A stretch of DNA of 64,000 nucleotides from Halocynthiibacter styelae (GCF_016123485.1 NZ_JADCKQ010000004.1:1-64000); one strand, 5' to 3'. Shown: positions 28,096 through 37,133, counted from the stretch's first letter. The notes: generated from the letters alone by a model not told the origin. Numbers and translations: made by a program.

Positions 28096-29766
28096 TTAAT
28101 GTGAATGACTGCGATCCCACTCTTCCTGCTTTGGCAGGATTTCGAATGTGTGCTCTGGGGGGGGGGACGGCAGGGTCCATTCCAGAGTATCTGCATATTC
28201 GTTCCAGTAGTTCGCTTCGGTTTCTTTCTTACCCCACAGCAGGGAGTAGAACATCACGCCGAGGAAGAACAGGAAGGATGCGAAGGACAGATATGCACCA
28301 TAAGAGGAAATCTCGTTCCAGTAAGCAAATGCCTCAGGGTAGTCGATGTAACGACGTGGCATGCCCTGACGACCCAGGAAGTGCTGTGGGAAGAAGGTCA
28401 GGTTTGCACCGATGAACATCATCCAGAAGTGTACGTGACCTGCCCACTCAGGGTATTTCTTGCCGGTCATTTTGCCGAAGTAGAAATAGATACCTGCGAA
28501 GATACAGAAGATCGCACCCAGGGACATCACGTAGTGGAAGTGTGCAACCACATAGTAAGTGTCGTGGTACAGACGGTCCATACCAGCCTGAGACAGCACA
28601 ACCCCGGTGACACCACCAACAGTGAAGAGGAAGAGGAAGCCAAACGCCCACATCATCGGCGCTTTGAATTCGATCGAACCGCCCCACATCGTCGCAATCC
28701 AGGAGAAGATCTTAACACCTGTCGGCACCGCGATCACCATCGTTGCCATCATGAAGTAGGACTGCTGCGACAGGGACATACCAACGGTATACATGTGGTG
28801 CGCCCAGACAACGAAGCCCAGAACACCAATCGCGATCAGCGCCCAGACCATTGGCAGGTAACCAAACACAGGCTTGCGAGAGAACGTCGCAATCACGTGG
28901 CTGATGATACCAAAGCCCGGCAGAATGATGATGTACACTTCCGGGTGGCCGAAGAACCACAGGATGTGTTGGTACAGGATCGGGTCACCACCCTGGCCTG
29001 GCTGGAAGAAGCCTGTGCCAAAGTTACGGTCCATCAGCAGCATGGTGATCGCACCCGCAAGCACAGGCAGAGCCAGAAGGATCAGCCAGGCTGTGATAAA
29101 GATAGACCATGCAAACAACGGCACTTTGAACATTGTCATGCCCGGGGCACGCATGTTCAGGAAGGTTGTGATGATGTTGATCGCACCCAAAATGGATGAG
29201 GCACCGGACACGTGAACCGCGAAGATCGCAAGGTCCATAGAGTACCCGCCTTCAGAGGTGGACAGCGGCGGGTAAAGAACCCAGCCCACACCGGAACCGG
29301 ACTGACCATTACCACCTGGTGCCAGCAGAGACGCCACACCAAGGGCAACACCTGCAATAAACAGCCAGAATGACAGGTTGTTCATCCGTGGGAACGCCAT
29401 GTCAGGCGCACCAATCTGCAGCGGCATGAAGTAGTTACCAAAGCCACCAAACAGCGCCGGAATAACCACAAAGAACATCATCAGAACACCGTGATAGGTG
29501 ATCATAACGTTCCAGAGATGGCCGTTTGGCGTACAGAGTTCATCTGTCGCAAAGAACCGTGCCCCTTCAAGGCACATGTACTGAACACCTGGTTCATGCA
29601 GCTCAAGGCGCATGTAAACGGTGAAAATAACAGAAATCAGACCCACCAGCGCCGCAGCGATCAGGTACAGGATGCCGATATCCTTGTGGTTTGTTGACAT
29701 AAACCAACGGGTGATAAAATCACGCTCGTCATGGTGCTCGTCGCCGTGAATGGCTGCGTCTGCCAT
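28096..29766 (-). CDS. ctaD: Cytochrome c oxidase subunit I (aa3 type)
   Basis: 556 residues from the ATG at 29766; an in-frame extension to 29835 lacks support. Twelve membrane helices carry the heme a, heme a3 and CuB ligands: [25 protein letters not shown] (with the Glu/Tyr signature), WAHHMYTVG and HFHYVMS. The Cys-containing loop ([14 protein letters not shown]) is as in alphaproteobacterial aa3 oxidases. The enzyme reduces oxygen and pumps protons. Subunits II and III are not in this window, as is usual for ctaD in Rhodobacteraceae. The coding strand has ten consecutive C near the 3' end (28157-28166). Confidence 0.97.
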   Translation of the reverse strand: MADAAIHGDEHHDERDFITRWFMSTNHKDIGILYLIAAALVGLISVIFTVYMRLELHEPGVQYMCLEGARFFATDELCTPNGHLWNVMITYHGVLMMFFVVIPALFGGFGNYFMPLQIGAPDMAFPRMNNLSFWLFIAGVALGVASLLAPGGNGQSGSGVGWVLYPPLSTSEGGYSMDLAIFAVHVSGASSILGAINIITTFLNMRAPGMTMFKVPLFAWSIFITAWLILLALPVLAGAITMLLMDRNFGTGFFQPGQGGDPILYQHILWFFGHPEVYIIILPGFGIISHVIATFSRKPVFGYLPMVWALIAIGVLGFVVWAHHMYTVGMSLSQQSYFMMATMVIAVPTGVKIFSWIATMWGGSIEFKAPMMWAFGFLFLFTVGGVTGVVLSQAGMDRLYHDTYYVVAHFHYVMSLGAIFCIFAGIYFYFGKMTGKKYPEWAGHVHFWMMFIGANLTFFPQHFLGRQGMPRRYIDYPEAFAYWNEISSYGAYLSFASFLFFLGVMFYSLLWGKKETEANYWNEYADTLEWTLPSPPPEHTFEILPKQEEWDRSHSH

Positions 29767-30042
29767 GCGGAGTCTCCCCAAAAATCTTCGTTCCGATACA
29801 GGAATCAGGCCCGCAAGCGGACACAGATCACCCATACATTTGAAACCGTCTTAGAGATATTCACACGCAGTCGCAACGATGCAGAGCGTCGCAGCAGGGA
29901 ATTTCAGCAAAAAATATGCTGCCTGTGCAGTGATTTCAATCGCACGGCGAAGGAAACCTCGCACTGCACCGGATCAACTGCGTTGGACGCGACGGTGATT
30001 CTGAACGTCCGAAAGGATCACCACGTTTCCGTCAGACAGTGC

Positions 30043-30073
30043 TTGATCTCAAGTTAACTTGAGGAATTATCAC
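30043..30073 (+). promoter_or_regulatory. SoxR-type promoter: -35, SoxR box, -10
   Basis: A 16-bp perfect palindrome CTCAAGTTAACTTGAG (30048-30063) stands between TTGATC (-35, 30043-30048) and TATCAC (-10, 30068-30073). The 19-bp spacer is the overlong spacing used by MerR-family activators. From memory, the palindrome and the bases after it are the same as in the E. coli soxS promoter. It is 40 bp before the DUF1330 gene. The 29767-30113 gap otherwise holds only the divergent ctaD promoter region. Confidence 0.85.
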
Positions 30074-30113
30074 CTGAGATCAGTACAGAATCACAGCCAA
30101 AAAGGAATGCCCC

Positions 30114-30503
30114 ATGTCTGATCCCAAACCCGCCTATCTTGTCGCCAGTTCCTTCATGCCAAAGGGGCATCCCCCGTTGGACCCTTACGGCGAAGCCGCT
30201 CATCCGATCCTGGAGAAATGGGGCGGCGAGCTGATCGTTGCAGGAGAAACCGGGCAGTTCATGGATCACTTTGAAGGCGAATGGAAAGACAATGCCCGCT
30301 TCACCCTGTTTAAATTCCCAACCATGGCAGCACTACAGGGCTTCTGGCGTTCTGATGAATATCAGACCGTAAAACATCTGCGCACGGATGCAATCCCACC
30401 CAACTTCACCTTTGCGGTAGAAGGGTTCGATGCAGCGGAATGGGCCCGGGAAAATCCGGATCATGCCTATAACACCGACACCCCGGAGGATCAGAATGTT
30501 TGA
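30114..30503 (+). CDS. DUF1330-family protein, first gene of a SoxR-type unit
   Basis: 129 residues. The alpha/beta ferredoxin-like fold of DUF1330 is suggested by AYLVASSFMPKG, YGEAAHPILEKWGGELIVAGE, WKDNARFTLFKFPTMAALQGFWRSDEYQ and an acidic tail. AAGGA precedes the ATG. These dimeric proteins resemble ABM enzymes; no reaction is established. The gene stands behind a SoxR-like promoter and overlaps the MBL-fold gene by 8 nt, so both should be induced together by redox-active compounds if SoxR is present elsewhere in the genome. Confidence 0.75.
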   Translation: MSDPKPAYLVASSFMPKGHPPLDPYGEAAHPILEKWGGELIVAGETGQFMDHFEGEWKDNARFTLFKFPTMAALQGFWRSDEYQTVKHLRTDAIPPNFTFAVEGFDAAEWARENPDHAYNTDTPEDQNV

Positions 30504-31122
30504 AATCGCGCAGGGTCTTTGGCAGCTGCCCGTTGAACGCCGGTTCGGAACTCTGAACAGTCACGCCTATCTGATCGAACACGCGGAGGGCATGGATCTG
30601 ATCTATGCCTCTGAAAACGACCGTAGCCTGGCGGGCGTAAACCGTATGGGTGGCGTTCAGCATATCTATCTGAGCCACAACCACGAAATTTCGCCAGGCG
30701 TGTTTCGCGCCCGCCAACAGCTGAACAGCAAGCTGGCCGGGCACCGCGCGATGCAGAAATATATGCCGGAAGGCACAGAACTGGACCTGATGCTGGACCC
30801 GGCGCAGAGGCAGATCCTTCCCGGTGGGGTTGAGGCCATATATACCCCGGGTCACACCGACAATAATATCTGCTATCGCGCGATCCTCGCGGATGGAACG
30901 CGGGTGTTGTTTGTCGGGGATGTCATCTACCCGGATCATGGCGTCTGGAAAACACTGGTCATAGAAGATGACGGTGGCACTCACATGGATATGCAGAACA
31001 GCCTGCAACATCTTGCCGGGGTTGAGGCCGATCTGATCCTGCCCTCAGTCTACCTTGGTCAGGCCCCGGACTGGAAAGCCCAAAGCCCGTTTTGCGCATG
31101 CCCAGAGCTGACCGCAGCCTGA
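30496..31122 (+). CDS. MBL-fold (metallo-beta-lactamase-like) hydrolase
   Basis: 208 residues from the ATG at 30496, which overlaps the preceding stop. The MBL fold is indicated by LNSHAYLIEH, IYLSHNHEISPG, IYTPGHTDNN, RVLFVGDVIYP and LPSVYLG. The usual HxHxDH motif is altered to HNHEIS, so the second metal site may be missing; the later His of TPGHT and Asp of GDV are kept. Members of this size include glyoxalase II-like and other thioesterases. Co-transcription with DUF1330 under a SoxR-type promoter suggests a role in handling redox-cycling compounds or their products. This is an inference. Confidence 0.75.
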   Translation: MFEIAQGLWQLPVERRFGTLNSHAYLIEHAEGMDLIYASENDRSLAGVNRMGGVQHIYLSHNHEISPGVFRARQQLNSKLAGHRAMQKYMPEGTELDLMLDPAQRQILPGGVEAIYTPGHTDNNICYRAILADGTRVLFVGDVIYPDHGVWKTLVIEDDGGTHMDMQNSLQHLAGVEADLILPSVYLGQAPDWKAQSPFCACPELTAA

Positions 31123-31140
31123 TCTGCACCTACAAAATGC

Positions 31141-31168
31141 GTCCCCCGGAATGATCAGTTCGGGGGAC
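31141..31168. terminator. Hairpin after the MBL gene
   Basis: GTCCCCCG (31141-31148) pairs with CGGGGGAC (31161-31168). No T-run follows, so it may only protect or weakly terminate between two convergent genes. Confidence 0.4.
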
Positions 31169-31188
31169 ACCCTAAGGGGCAACGGTGT

Positions 31189-32442
31189 TCAACTGAACAA
31201 ACCGAAGAACAGATACAGAAACCAGGCACATAAAGCGAACATCATCCCGAAGATGATTACGTCTGAACCCGAAAAATGATTGCCGGCCCGTCTGGCAATG
31301 CCGGCCTCGGCCCGCATTGGCTGAACATCAGTATACAAGGCCTGGCGGATGGATGTTTCAACCTGTTCAAACTGCAGAAGCGGGTCTTTCAGATGTCCTG
31401 CTGCGAGCCAGGTGGATGTGGCCACGCCGACGGCAACACTCAATTCCGATGACGAAACCCGTGGTACATCACCGTTATGGTCGCCGTTGTAGCCGTTATC
31501 AATCCAGTCCTGTTCAGGTGCAATCCAGGGGCGTGCACGATAAATGCGATATTGCAGTTCCAGCGCATTGCTCAGGCCGTAACATTTCGCAAAGCGTGAC
31601 AGCTCTGCTGAAACCTCTTCACCTGTCACCCAATAGCTGAACGCAGATGTCCTGAACTGAAGGCTGGCAACCACATCCCAGGCAAGACCAGGATAGCTGT
31701 TCAATTCATACTTTCTGGACAAAACCGTGAGTTCAGCCAGAACCCATCGCGCCGCATCGATTACTGTATCGCGCCCATCCAGACCGTATCGATTAAACAG
31801 CTGCACGCCAACTTTCTTCAAGAATGTTTCATTGTCCCGCAACCAAAGCAACGCCTCTTGCCCGCCCTCTCCGAACTCCTGCACAAAAGCCCGCAGATCC
31901 TCGTTAAGAGGATTATAAAAGTCACGCTGCTTAAAGAAGATTTCTGAAACGGGCGTATTTTCATCATAACAATACGTGCCATCCCGGTAATCCGGGCAAA
32001 GATCGACGCGCCCCCCCAGAAGGTCCACCGCCTTCGCAACTGAATCCGGGTTGTTTGCAAGGTCTGCGCTGCGACAGGCATTCACCAGTTGGTTTAGCAT
32101 CTTAACGGCTGCCTGCATCTGTTCTGATTTAAGGCTGCTTACGCTGTCATCTTTTGGATGCACACCGGCTGTTGCGTGTTTCATAAAGGATCGAAAGCGA
32201 CAAAGCACACAAAGTGCCTCAAGGCCCGCATCACCGAATTCATCCTGAATTGCGCGGATATTATCCTGCAGGAAGCCATTCAACACACCCGCGCCATATC
32301 CGCTTGTGTCAGCGATCAGCTTGCGCATGTCATCGATTGTGATCAGGGGTTTGGAATACCGAGACAGCGCTTCGGCCTCTTTGTCTGCCATGTCCGAAGC
32401 GCGGGAATAAAACGAGGAAACTCTGAAATCATCCTGGAACAT
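31189..32442 (-). CDS. Hypothetical tail-anchored protein
   Basis: 417 residues, no family recognised. The protein is largely helical and acidic with two paralogous-looking stretches: IQDEFGDAGLEALCVLCRFRSFMKHAT near residue 70 and VQEFGEGGQEALLWLRDNETFLKKVG near residue 210. This hints at an internal duplication. The C-terminal 20 residues are strongly hydrophobic (IIFGMMFALCAWFLYLFFGLF) and would anchor it in the membrane with the bulk in the cytoplasm; there is no signal peptide. It is downstream of the yqeY-like gene but separated by a terminator. Confidence 0.65.
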   Translation of the reverse strand: MFQDDFRVSSFYSRASDMADKEAEALSRYSKPLITIDDMRKLIADTSGYGAGVLNGFLQDNIRAIQDEFGDAGLEALCVLCRFRSFMKHATAGVHPKDDSVSSLKSEQMQAAVKMLNQLVNACRSADLANNPDSVAKAVDLLGGRVDLCPDYRDGTYCYDENTPVSEIFFKQRDFYNPLNEDLRAFVQEFGEGGQEALLWLRDNETFLKKVGVQLFNRYGLDGRDTVIDAARWVLAELTVLSRKYELNSYPGLAWDVVASLQFRTSAFSYWVTGEEVSAELSRFAKCYGLSNALELQYRIYRARPWIAPEQDWIDNGYNGDHNGDVPRVSSSELSVAVGVATSTWLAAGHLKDPLLQFEQVETSIRQALYTDVQPMRAEAGIARRAGNHFSGSDVIIFGMMFALCAWFLYLFFGLFS

Positions 32443-32456
32443 ATCAAACTCACTTT

Positions 32457-32496
32457 ACAAAAAAGCACCCCCCGGAAAACCGGAGGATGCTTTTAA
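32457..32496 (-). terminator. Intrinsic terminator of the YqeY-like gene
   Basis: AAAAGCA (32461-32467) pairs with TGCTTTT (32488-32494) and an inner CCGG/CCGG stem; on the minus strand a run of T follows. Confidence 0.8.
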
Positions 32497-32514
32497 ATCA
32501 CGGTCTGGTCAAAT

Positions 32515-32967
32515 TCAGCCCAGCTTATCTTTAACCATTGGACCAACGGCACCGAAATCCATCTGGCCGGTGTATTTGCCCTTCAGGATGCCCATGACTT
32601 TACCCATATCACGGATGGATTCTGCACCGACCTCGGCAATCGCGGCTTCAACTGCGGCGCTGGCTTCTTCTTCAGAAAGCTGCTGCGGCAGGAAATCTTC
32701 GATTACGATGATTTCCGCGCGCTCTTTCTCAGCCAGCTCAATCCGCCCGCCTTCTTCATAGGCGCGCGCGCTTTCCTGACGCTGCTTCACCATCTTACCG
32801 AGAATGGCGAGAATTTCAGAATCGCCGATGCTTTCATCACCGCCCTGCCCGCGCAGAGAAATCTCACGATCTTTGATCGCGGCATTGATCAGACGCAGGG
32901 TCGACAGACGCGCTGCTTCTTTGTTTTTCATCGCCTCTTTCAAAGCGGCGTTGAGCTGGTTACGCAT
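32515..32967 (-). CDS. GatB/YqeY-domain protein
   Basis: 150 residues from the ATG at 32967 with AGGA before it; a longer frame reaches 33033 without a better start. Helical protein with the YqeY signature RLSTLRLINAAIKDREI, KQRQESARAYEEGGR and FLPQQLSEEE. It shares the tail domain of GatB and may interact with tRNA, but its function is not settled. It is divergent from carA, a neighbour it often has in alphaproteobacteria. Confidence 0.88.
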   Translation of the reverse strand: MRNQLNAALKEAMKNKEAARLSTLRLINAAIKDREISLRGQGGDESIGDSEILAILGKMVKQRQESARAYEEGGRIELAEKERAEIIVIEDFLPQQLSEEEASAAVEAAIAEVGAESIRDMGKVMGILKGKYTGQMDFGAVGPMVKDKLG

Positions 32968-33174
32968 ATTCCTGTCCTCATCCCGGGGGCACGCTGCGTG
33001 CAAATTTCGAACCCGGACCCTATCTGGTCTCACGCGGCGTTACAACCGGGTAACATATTTCACACCCGGTACACTGATACATGTCAAAAAATGCTGACAT
33101 TCTCCCCGCACAGCCCTTGACCAAAATACGCCCTCCCCCTAGGTTCCGGCGAGTTTGAGCTGGAGAGTCGCCCC

Positions 33175-34338
33175 ATGTCCACCGGAAACAATATTCCCGA
33201 AAATGCAACCGCCTGCCTTGCCCTTGCTGATGGCACTTTGTTCTTTGGACGTGGCTTTGGCGCCACCGGGGATTGCGTGGCAGAGCTTTGCTTTAACACC
33301 GCGATGACCGGGTACCAGGAAATTATGACGGATCCGTCCTATGCTGGTCAGATCGTCACATTCACCTTCCCCCATGTCGGCAACACCGGCGTCACCGCAG
33401 AAGATGATGAAACGGCTGATCCCGTTGCTGCTGGTATGGTCGTGAAGTGGGATCCAACCGCCTCATCCAACTGGCGCGCCGAGGCTGAGTTGACAGACTG
33501 GCTGAAAACCCGTGGTCGTATTGGCGTAGGAGGCATCGACACCCGCCGCCTGACCCGTGCGATCCGCCATGCCGGTGCCCCGCATGCGGCCCTGGCCCAT
33601 GATCCGGATGGCAACTTTGACACCGACGCGCTTGTTGCAAAGGCCAAAGCGTTTTCCGGTCTTGAGGGTCTGGATCTCGCGAAAGACGTGACCTGCGCGC
33701 AAAGCTATAAATGGGACGAACAACGCTGGGCCTGGCCTGAAGGTTACACCCGCCAGGAAGCACCAAAGCATAAAGTCGTCGCACTTGATTACGGTGCAAA
33801 GCGCAACATTTTGCGTTGCCTGGCCTCTGCTGGTTGTGATGTGACCGTTCTGCCTGCAAATTCCACTGCCGCAGACGTTCTGGCCCATAACCCCGATGGC
33901 GTGTTCCTGTCTAATGGTCCTGGTGACCCTGCGGCAACCGGTGAATATGCTGTTCCGATGATCAAAGAGATCCTGAACACAACCGAGCTGCCCGTCTTCG
34001 GGATTTGCCTTGGTCACCAGATGCTGGCCCTGGCGCTTGGTGGTAAGACCATCAAGATGAACCACGGCCACCACGGTGCAAACCACCCGGTGAAAGATCT
34101 GGACACCGGCAAGGTAGAAATCACCTCTATGAACCACGGTTTTGCTGTGGATGCGGACAGCCTGCCTTCAGGCGTGGTGCAAACCCATGTGTCCCTGTTT
34201 GACGCAACCAACTGCGGTATCCGCATGGCGGATCGTCCGGTTTATTCGGTGCAATACCACCCGGAAGCAAGCCCCGGCCCGATGGATTCCATGTATCTGT
34301 TTGAACGCTTCGCAGAGGCGATGGACGCCCGCGCTTAA
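33175..34338 (+). CDS. carA: Carbamoyl-phosphate synthase small subunit
   Basis: 387 residues. The N-terminal CarA domain (LADGTLFFGRGFGATG, ELCFNTAMTGYQEIMTDPSYAGQI) is followed by a class I glutamine amidotransferase domain. Its catalytic Cys is in FGICLGHQ near residue 280, and its His-Glu pair is in YHPEASPG near 362. It supplies ammonia from glutamine to CarB for arginine and pyrimidine synthesis. CarB is not adjacent. A strong terminator follows. Confidence 0.97.
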   Translation: MSTGNNIPENATACLALADGTLFFGRGFGATGDCVAELCFNTAMTGYQEIMTDPSYAGQIVTFTFPHVGNTGVTAEDDETADPVAAGMVVKWDPTASSNWRAEAELTDWLKTRGRIGVGGIDTRRLTRAIRHAGAPHAALAHDPDGNFDTDALVAKAKAFSGLEGLDLAKDVTCAQSYKWDEQRWAWPEGYTRQEAPKHKVVALDYGAKRNILRCLASAGCDVTVLPANSTAADVLAHNPDGVFLSNGPGDPAATGEYAVPMIKEILNTTELPVFGICLGHQMLALALGGKTIKMNHGHHGANHPVKDLDTGKVEITSMNHGFAVDADSLPSGVVQTHVSLFDATNCGIRMADRPVYSVQYHPEASPGPMDSMYLFERFAEAMDARA

Positions 34339-34362
34339 CCGCCGGTATCTTCCGATTTTTTT

Positions 34363-34396
34363 AAAGCCAGCGAAGTATCTTCGCTGGCTTTTTTAT
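34363..34396 (+). terminator. Intrinsic terminator of carA
   Basis: Twelve-pair stem AAAGCCAGCGAA / TTCGCTGGCTTT with a 5-nt loop and a T-run. Confidence 0.93.
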
Positions 34397-34416
34397 TCAC
34401 ATATCCCCGCCAAACC

Positions 34417-34504
34417 TGTGGATAAACCCGTGGATATGTTCTGAATAAAGCTAAAAATAACCATATTAACTTATCTTTAACCAGTTTGACTCATCTGTGG
34501 ATCA
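34417..34504. other. Cluster of DnaA-box-like 9-mers
   Basis: TGTGGATAA (34417-34425, a perfect DnaA box read on the other strand), CGTGGATAT (34429-34437) and TGTGGATCA (34496-34504) occur in one orientation around an AT-rich stretch. They lie between carA and the glycosyltransferase gene. Chance or a DnaA-sensitive promoter is more likely than an origin. Confidence 0.35.
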
Positions 34505-34521
34505 CCCCGGAGAGAACACAA

Positions 34522-36486
34522 ATGAACAATCGCGTTGTGAAATTTGCCCACACAGGAAATACCGGCCTGCGATCTGGTGAAGTAGATTGGCTGCAATCTG
34601 CCCCGGTTGTCGAACTGCGCACAGGGAACCCGGTGCAAATCCCACCTTCCACCGGAAGGATCAGCCCGCTGGAACAGATCCTGCGGGATATGAATTGCGT
34701 GCGTCCGGGTGATCTTCTGAAAGCGATCACCATACACGCACGGCAGGACTGTTCTCTGGGCGACATTCTTCTGGCCCGGGGCATGATCTCAGAGGATGAC
34801 CTCCTCTCTGCTGAGGAACGCAGATGGAACTGCTGCCATATCAATCCGGAAATCCATGCGCCAGATCCGCGTCTGATTGCCCTGATCGGCACACGGTTTT
34901 GTCTTGAACACAGGGTCCTGCCCTGGCGGCAGATCGGGCAAAGCATCGTCCTTCTGACCAGCGATCCTGATCATTTCGCCAGGGCGACTGCCGTATTGCC
35001 AGATACGTTCCCGCCCGTTTCCATGGCGCTTTGTACGCAACGACGCCTGACAAATGCCCTTCTGGATCAGAACCAATTGTCCCTGGCGCAAGAGGCCGAA
35101 ACCTGCGTTGCAGAAGACGAAAGCTTCCGAAGCCGCAAACACCACCTGCTCCGCTGGAAACTTGCGATACCCGGCATCGGCATTCTGGCGGCAGCTGTGT
35201 TTTTTCCCGCTGTATTTCTGGCGGGCCTTTTCTTCTGGTCCATCCTGACGCTGATGGCTTTCACAATCATGAAGGTCGCCGCCTGCTTTGCCCAACAAAA
35301 ACACCACCGGGAACAGGCAAAGCAGGAAGCGCCCCACCCCCGCCTGGCTCCCCCTATCCGCCTGCCCAGGGTTTCGGTTCTTGTCCCCCTGTTTCGAGAA
35401 AACCAAATCGCAGAACAGCTTATCAAGCGTCTTTCTTTGCTGGAATATCCGCGTGAGTTGCTTGAAATTTGCCTGGTCGCGGAAGAAGACGACCTGGTCA
35501 CACTGCACGCCATTTCCGAAACCGAACTGCCCGACTGGATGCGCCCGGTTGTCGTACCCGCTGGCAAGCTGCGCACCAAACCACGGGCCCTGAATTTTGC
35601 GCTGGATTTCTGTAGCGGGTCCATCATTGGGGTCTATGACGCAGAAGACGCACCCGACCCGGATCAAATCCATAAAATTGTTCGGCGCTTCAGCGAACGT
35701 GGACCCGAAGTCGTTTGTCTGCAAGGGGTTCTGGATTATTACAACGCCCGCACCAACTGGTTATCCCGCTGCTTCACTATTGAATATGCCACCTGGTTTC
35801 GTGTGGTTCTGCCGGGGATCATGCGCCTTGGTTTTGCGATCCCCCTGGGCGGAACGACCCTGTTTTTCCGACGCGCAGCGCTTGAAAAACTTGGACGGTG
35901 GGATGCCTATAATGTGACAGAGGATGCTGATCTTGGGATACGCCTGGCCCGTTACGGCTATCGCGCCGAGATCATCGAAACCGTCACCCATGAAGAAGCA
36001 AACTGCCGGGTTATCCCCTGGATCAAACAGCGTTCGCGCTGGATCAAAGGTTTTGCTGCCACCTGGGCTGTGCATATGCGTGCGCCCCGGTTGTTATGGC
36101 AGCAACTGGGGGCCTGGAAATTCCTGGGGTTTCAGATCATGTTCCTCTGCACCCTCAGCCAGTTTGTCCTTGCGCCGCTGCTCTGGTCTCTCTGGCTGGT
36201 TCCACTGGGGATCGGCCACCCATTGCATGCTATTCTGCCGAACTGGGTTTTTCTGTCTGTCGCCGGGCTGTTCATTCTGACGGAAGCCATCACAATCGCT
36301 GTCGGTATCTATGCCGTGTCCGGAAAAGAACACCGTTTTCTAAGCCTCTGGGTCCCCACCCTGCACTTCTATTTCCCGCTGGGGGCGTTGGCGTCCTACA
36401 AAGGGCTGTGGGAGTTGATCCTGTCCCCTTTCTATTGGGATAAAACCAGCCACGGCCATTTTCAGCCCGCTGACAACGCAGATTAA
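34522..36486 (+). CDS. Membrane glycosyltransferase family 2 with N-terminal GspE-N-like domain
   Basis: 654 residues from the ATG at 34522. About residues 45-190 resemble the type II secretion GspE N-terminal domain (LEQILRDMNCVRPGDLLKAI, LGDILLARGMISEDDLLSAE). One or two membrane helices follow near residues 220-255. The GT2 catalytic domain (RVSVLVPLFREN onward) carries the DxD-like DAEDAPDPDQ, TEDADLGIRL and QRSRWIKG motifs of processive synthases, and at least three C-terminal membrane helices complete it. The layout recalls NfrB-type and curdlan/beta-glucan-type synthases. It likely makes an exported polysaccharide; the sugar is unknown. Its 3' end overlaps the convergent GntR gene by 4 nt. 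Confidence 0.85.
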   Translation: MNNRVVKFAHTGNTGLRSGEVDWLQSAPVVELRTGNPVQIPPSTGRISPLEQILRDMNCVRPGDLLKAITIHARQDCSLGDILLARGMISEDDLLSAEERRWNCCHINPEIHAPDPRLIALIGTRFCLEHRVLPWRQIGQSIVLLTSDPDHFARATAVLPDTFPPVSMALCTQRRLTNALLDQNQLSLAQEAETCVAEDESFRSRKHHLLRWKLAIPGIGILAAAVFFPAVFLAGLFFWSILTLMAFTIMKVAACFAQQKHHREQAKQEAPHPRLAPPIRLPRVSVLVPLFRENQIAEQLIKRLSLLEYPRELLEICLVAEEDDLVTLHAISETELPDWMRPVVVPAGKLRTKPRALNFALDFCSGSIIGVYDAEDAPDPDQIHKIVRRFSERGPEVVCLQGVLDYYNARTNWLSRCFTIEYATWFRVVLPGIMRLGFAIPLGGTTLFFRRAALEKLGRWDAYNVTEDADLGIRLARYGYRAEIIETVTHEEANCRVIPWIKQRSRWIKGFAATWAVHMRAPRLLWQQLGAWKFLGFQIMFLCTLSQFVLAPLLWSLWLVPLGIGHPLHAILPNWVFLSVAGLFILTEAITIAVGIYAVSGKEHRFLSLWVPTLHFYFPLGALASYKGLWELILSPFYWDKTSHGHFQPADNAD

Positions 36487-37133
36487 TCCGTGCTTTCACT
36501 TTCCGCATTCAGACGCAGGCGGGTCTCAAAGGCTTTGGAAATATGCGCTTTCAACGCCGCAGCTGCGGTTTCAGGATCGCGCGCTTCAATCGCACGCACA
36601 ACCGCATCATGTTCATCCAGAGCCGCCTGATCACGCCCCTCCGCCGCAAGCGACGTCGTCGCCAGAAGCGCCATAGAGCGATGCACAAGATCCAGCTGTT
36701 GCACAAGATACCGGTTGCGCGACGCTTTATGGATCTGGTGGTGAAACCGCCGGTTCGCCCGTGACAGGGCCTCGGGATCGCCCAGATGCGCCCGGTCTTC
36801 CTCAACCATCTGACGCAAAACGCGAATTTCCTCATCCGCCGCCTGACGCGCCGCAAGCCCTGCGGCCAGACCTTCCAGTTCTGCACGCACCACGTACAGT
36901 TCCGCCAGCTGGTTGTGATCCAATGAGGCCACAATCAGACTGCGCCCGTCACGTGTCAGCAGAGACTGCGTTTCCAGCCGCTGCAAAGCTTCGCGGATCG
37001 GTGTGCGCGACATGTCAAAGCGTTTCGCCAGCTCACTTTCCACCAGGCGATCTCCCGGGCGATAAACCCCATGATCAATTGCTTCCAGAAGCCGGGCATA
37101 AGCATCTTTGTTCGGGCTGAGCGTGTCTGTCAT
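36483..37133 (-). CDS. GntR-family transcriptional regulator (FCD type)
   Basis: 216 residues from the ATG at 37133; an ATG four codons upstream is an alternative. N-terminal winged helix: VYRPGDRLVESELAKRFDMSRTPIREALQRLETQSLL, about residues 20-60. The C-terminal all-helical FCD ligand domain has the metal/ligand residues in RRFHHQIHKASRNRYL and DEHDAVVRAI. Such regulators respond to small organic acids. It is divergent from the nucleotidase gene; its own targets are not obvious. Confidence 0.9.
   Translation of the reverse strand: MTDTLSPNKDAYARLLEAIDHGVYRPGDRLVESELAKRFDMSRTPIREALQRLETQSLLTRDGRSLIVASLDHNQLAELYVVRAELEGLAAGLAARQAADEEIRVLRQMVEEDRAHLGDPEALSRANRRFHHQIHKASRNRYLVQQLDLVHRSMALLATTSLAAEGRDQAALDEHDAVVRAIEARDPETAAAALKAHISKAFETRLRLNAESESTD

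Noticed and set aside
30496-31122. Beta-lactamase resistance gene
   Set aside because: The metal motif is altered and no signal peptide is present; it belongs to the wide MBL-fold hydrolase superfamily.
34417-34504. Replication origin
   Set aside because: Only three DnaA-like boxes, no dnaA, parAB, repABC or other origin genes; kept only as a low-level observation.
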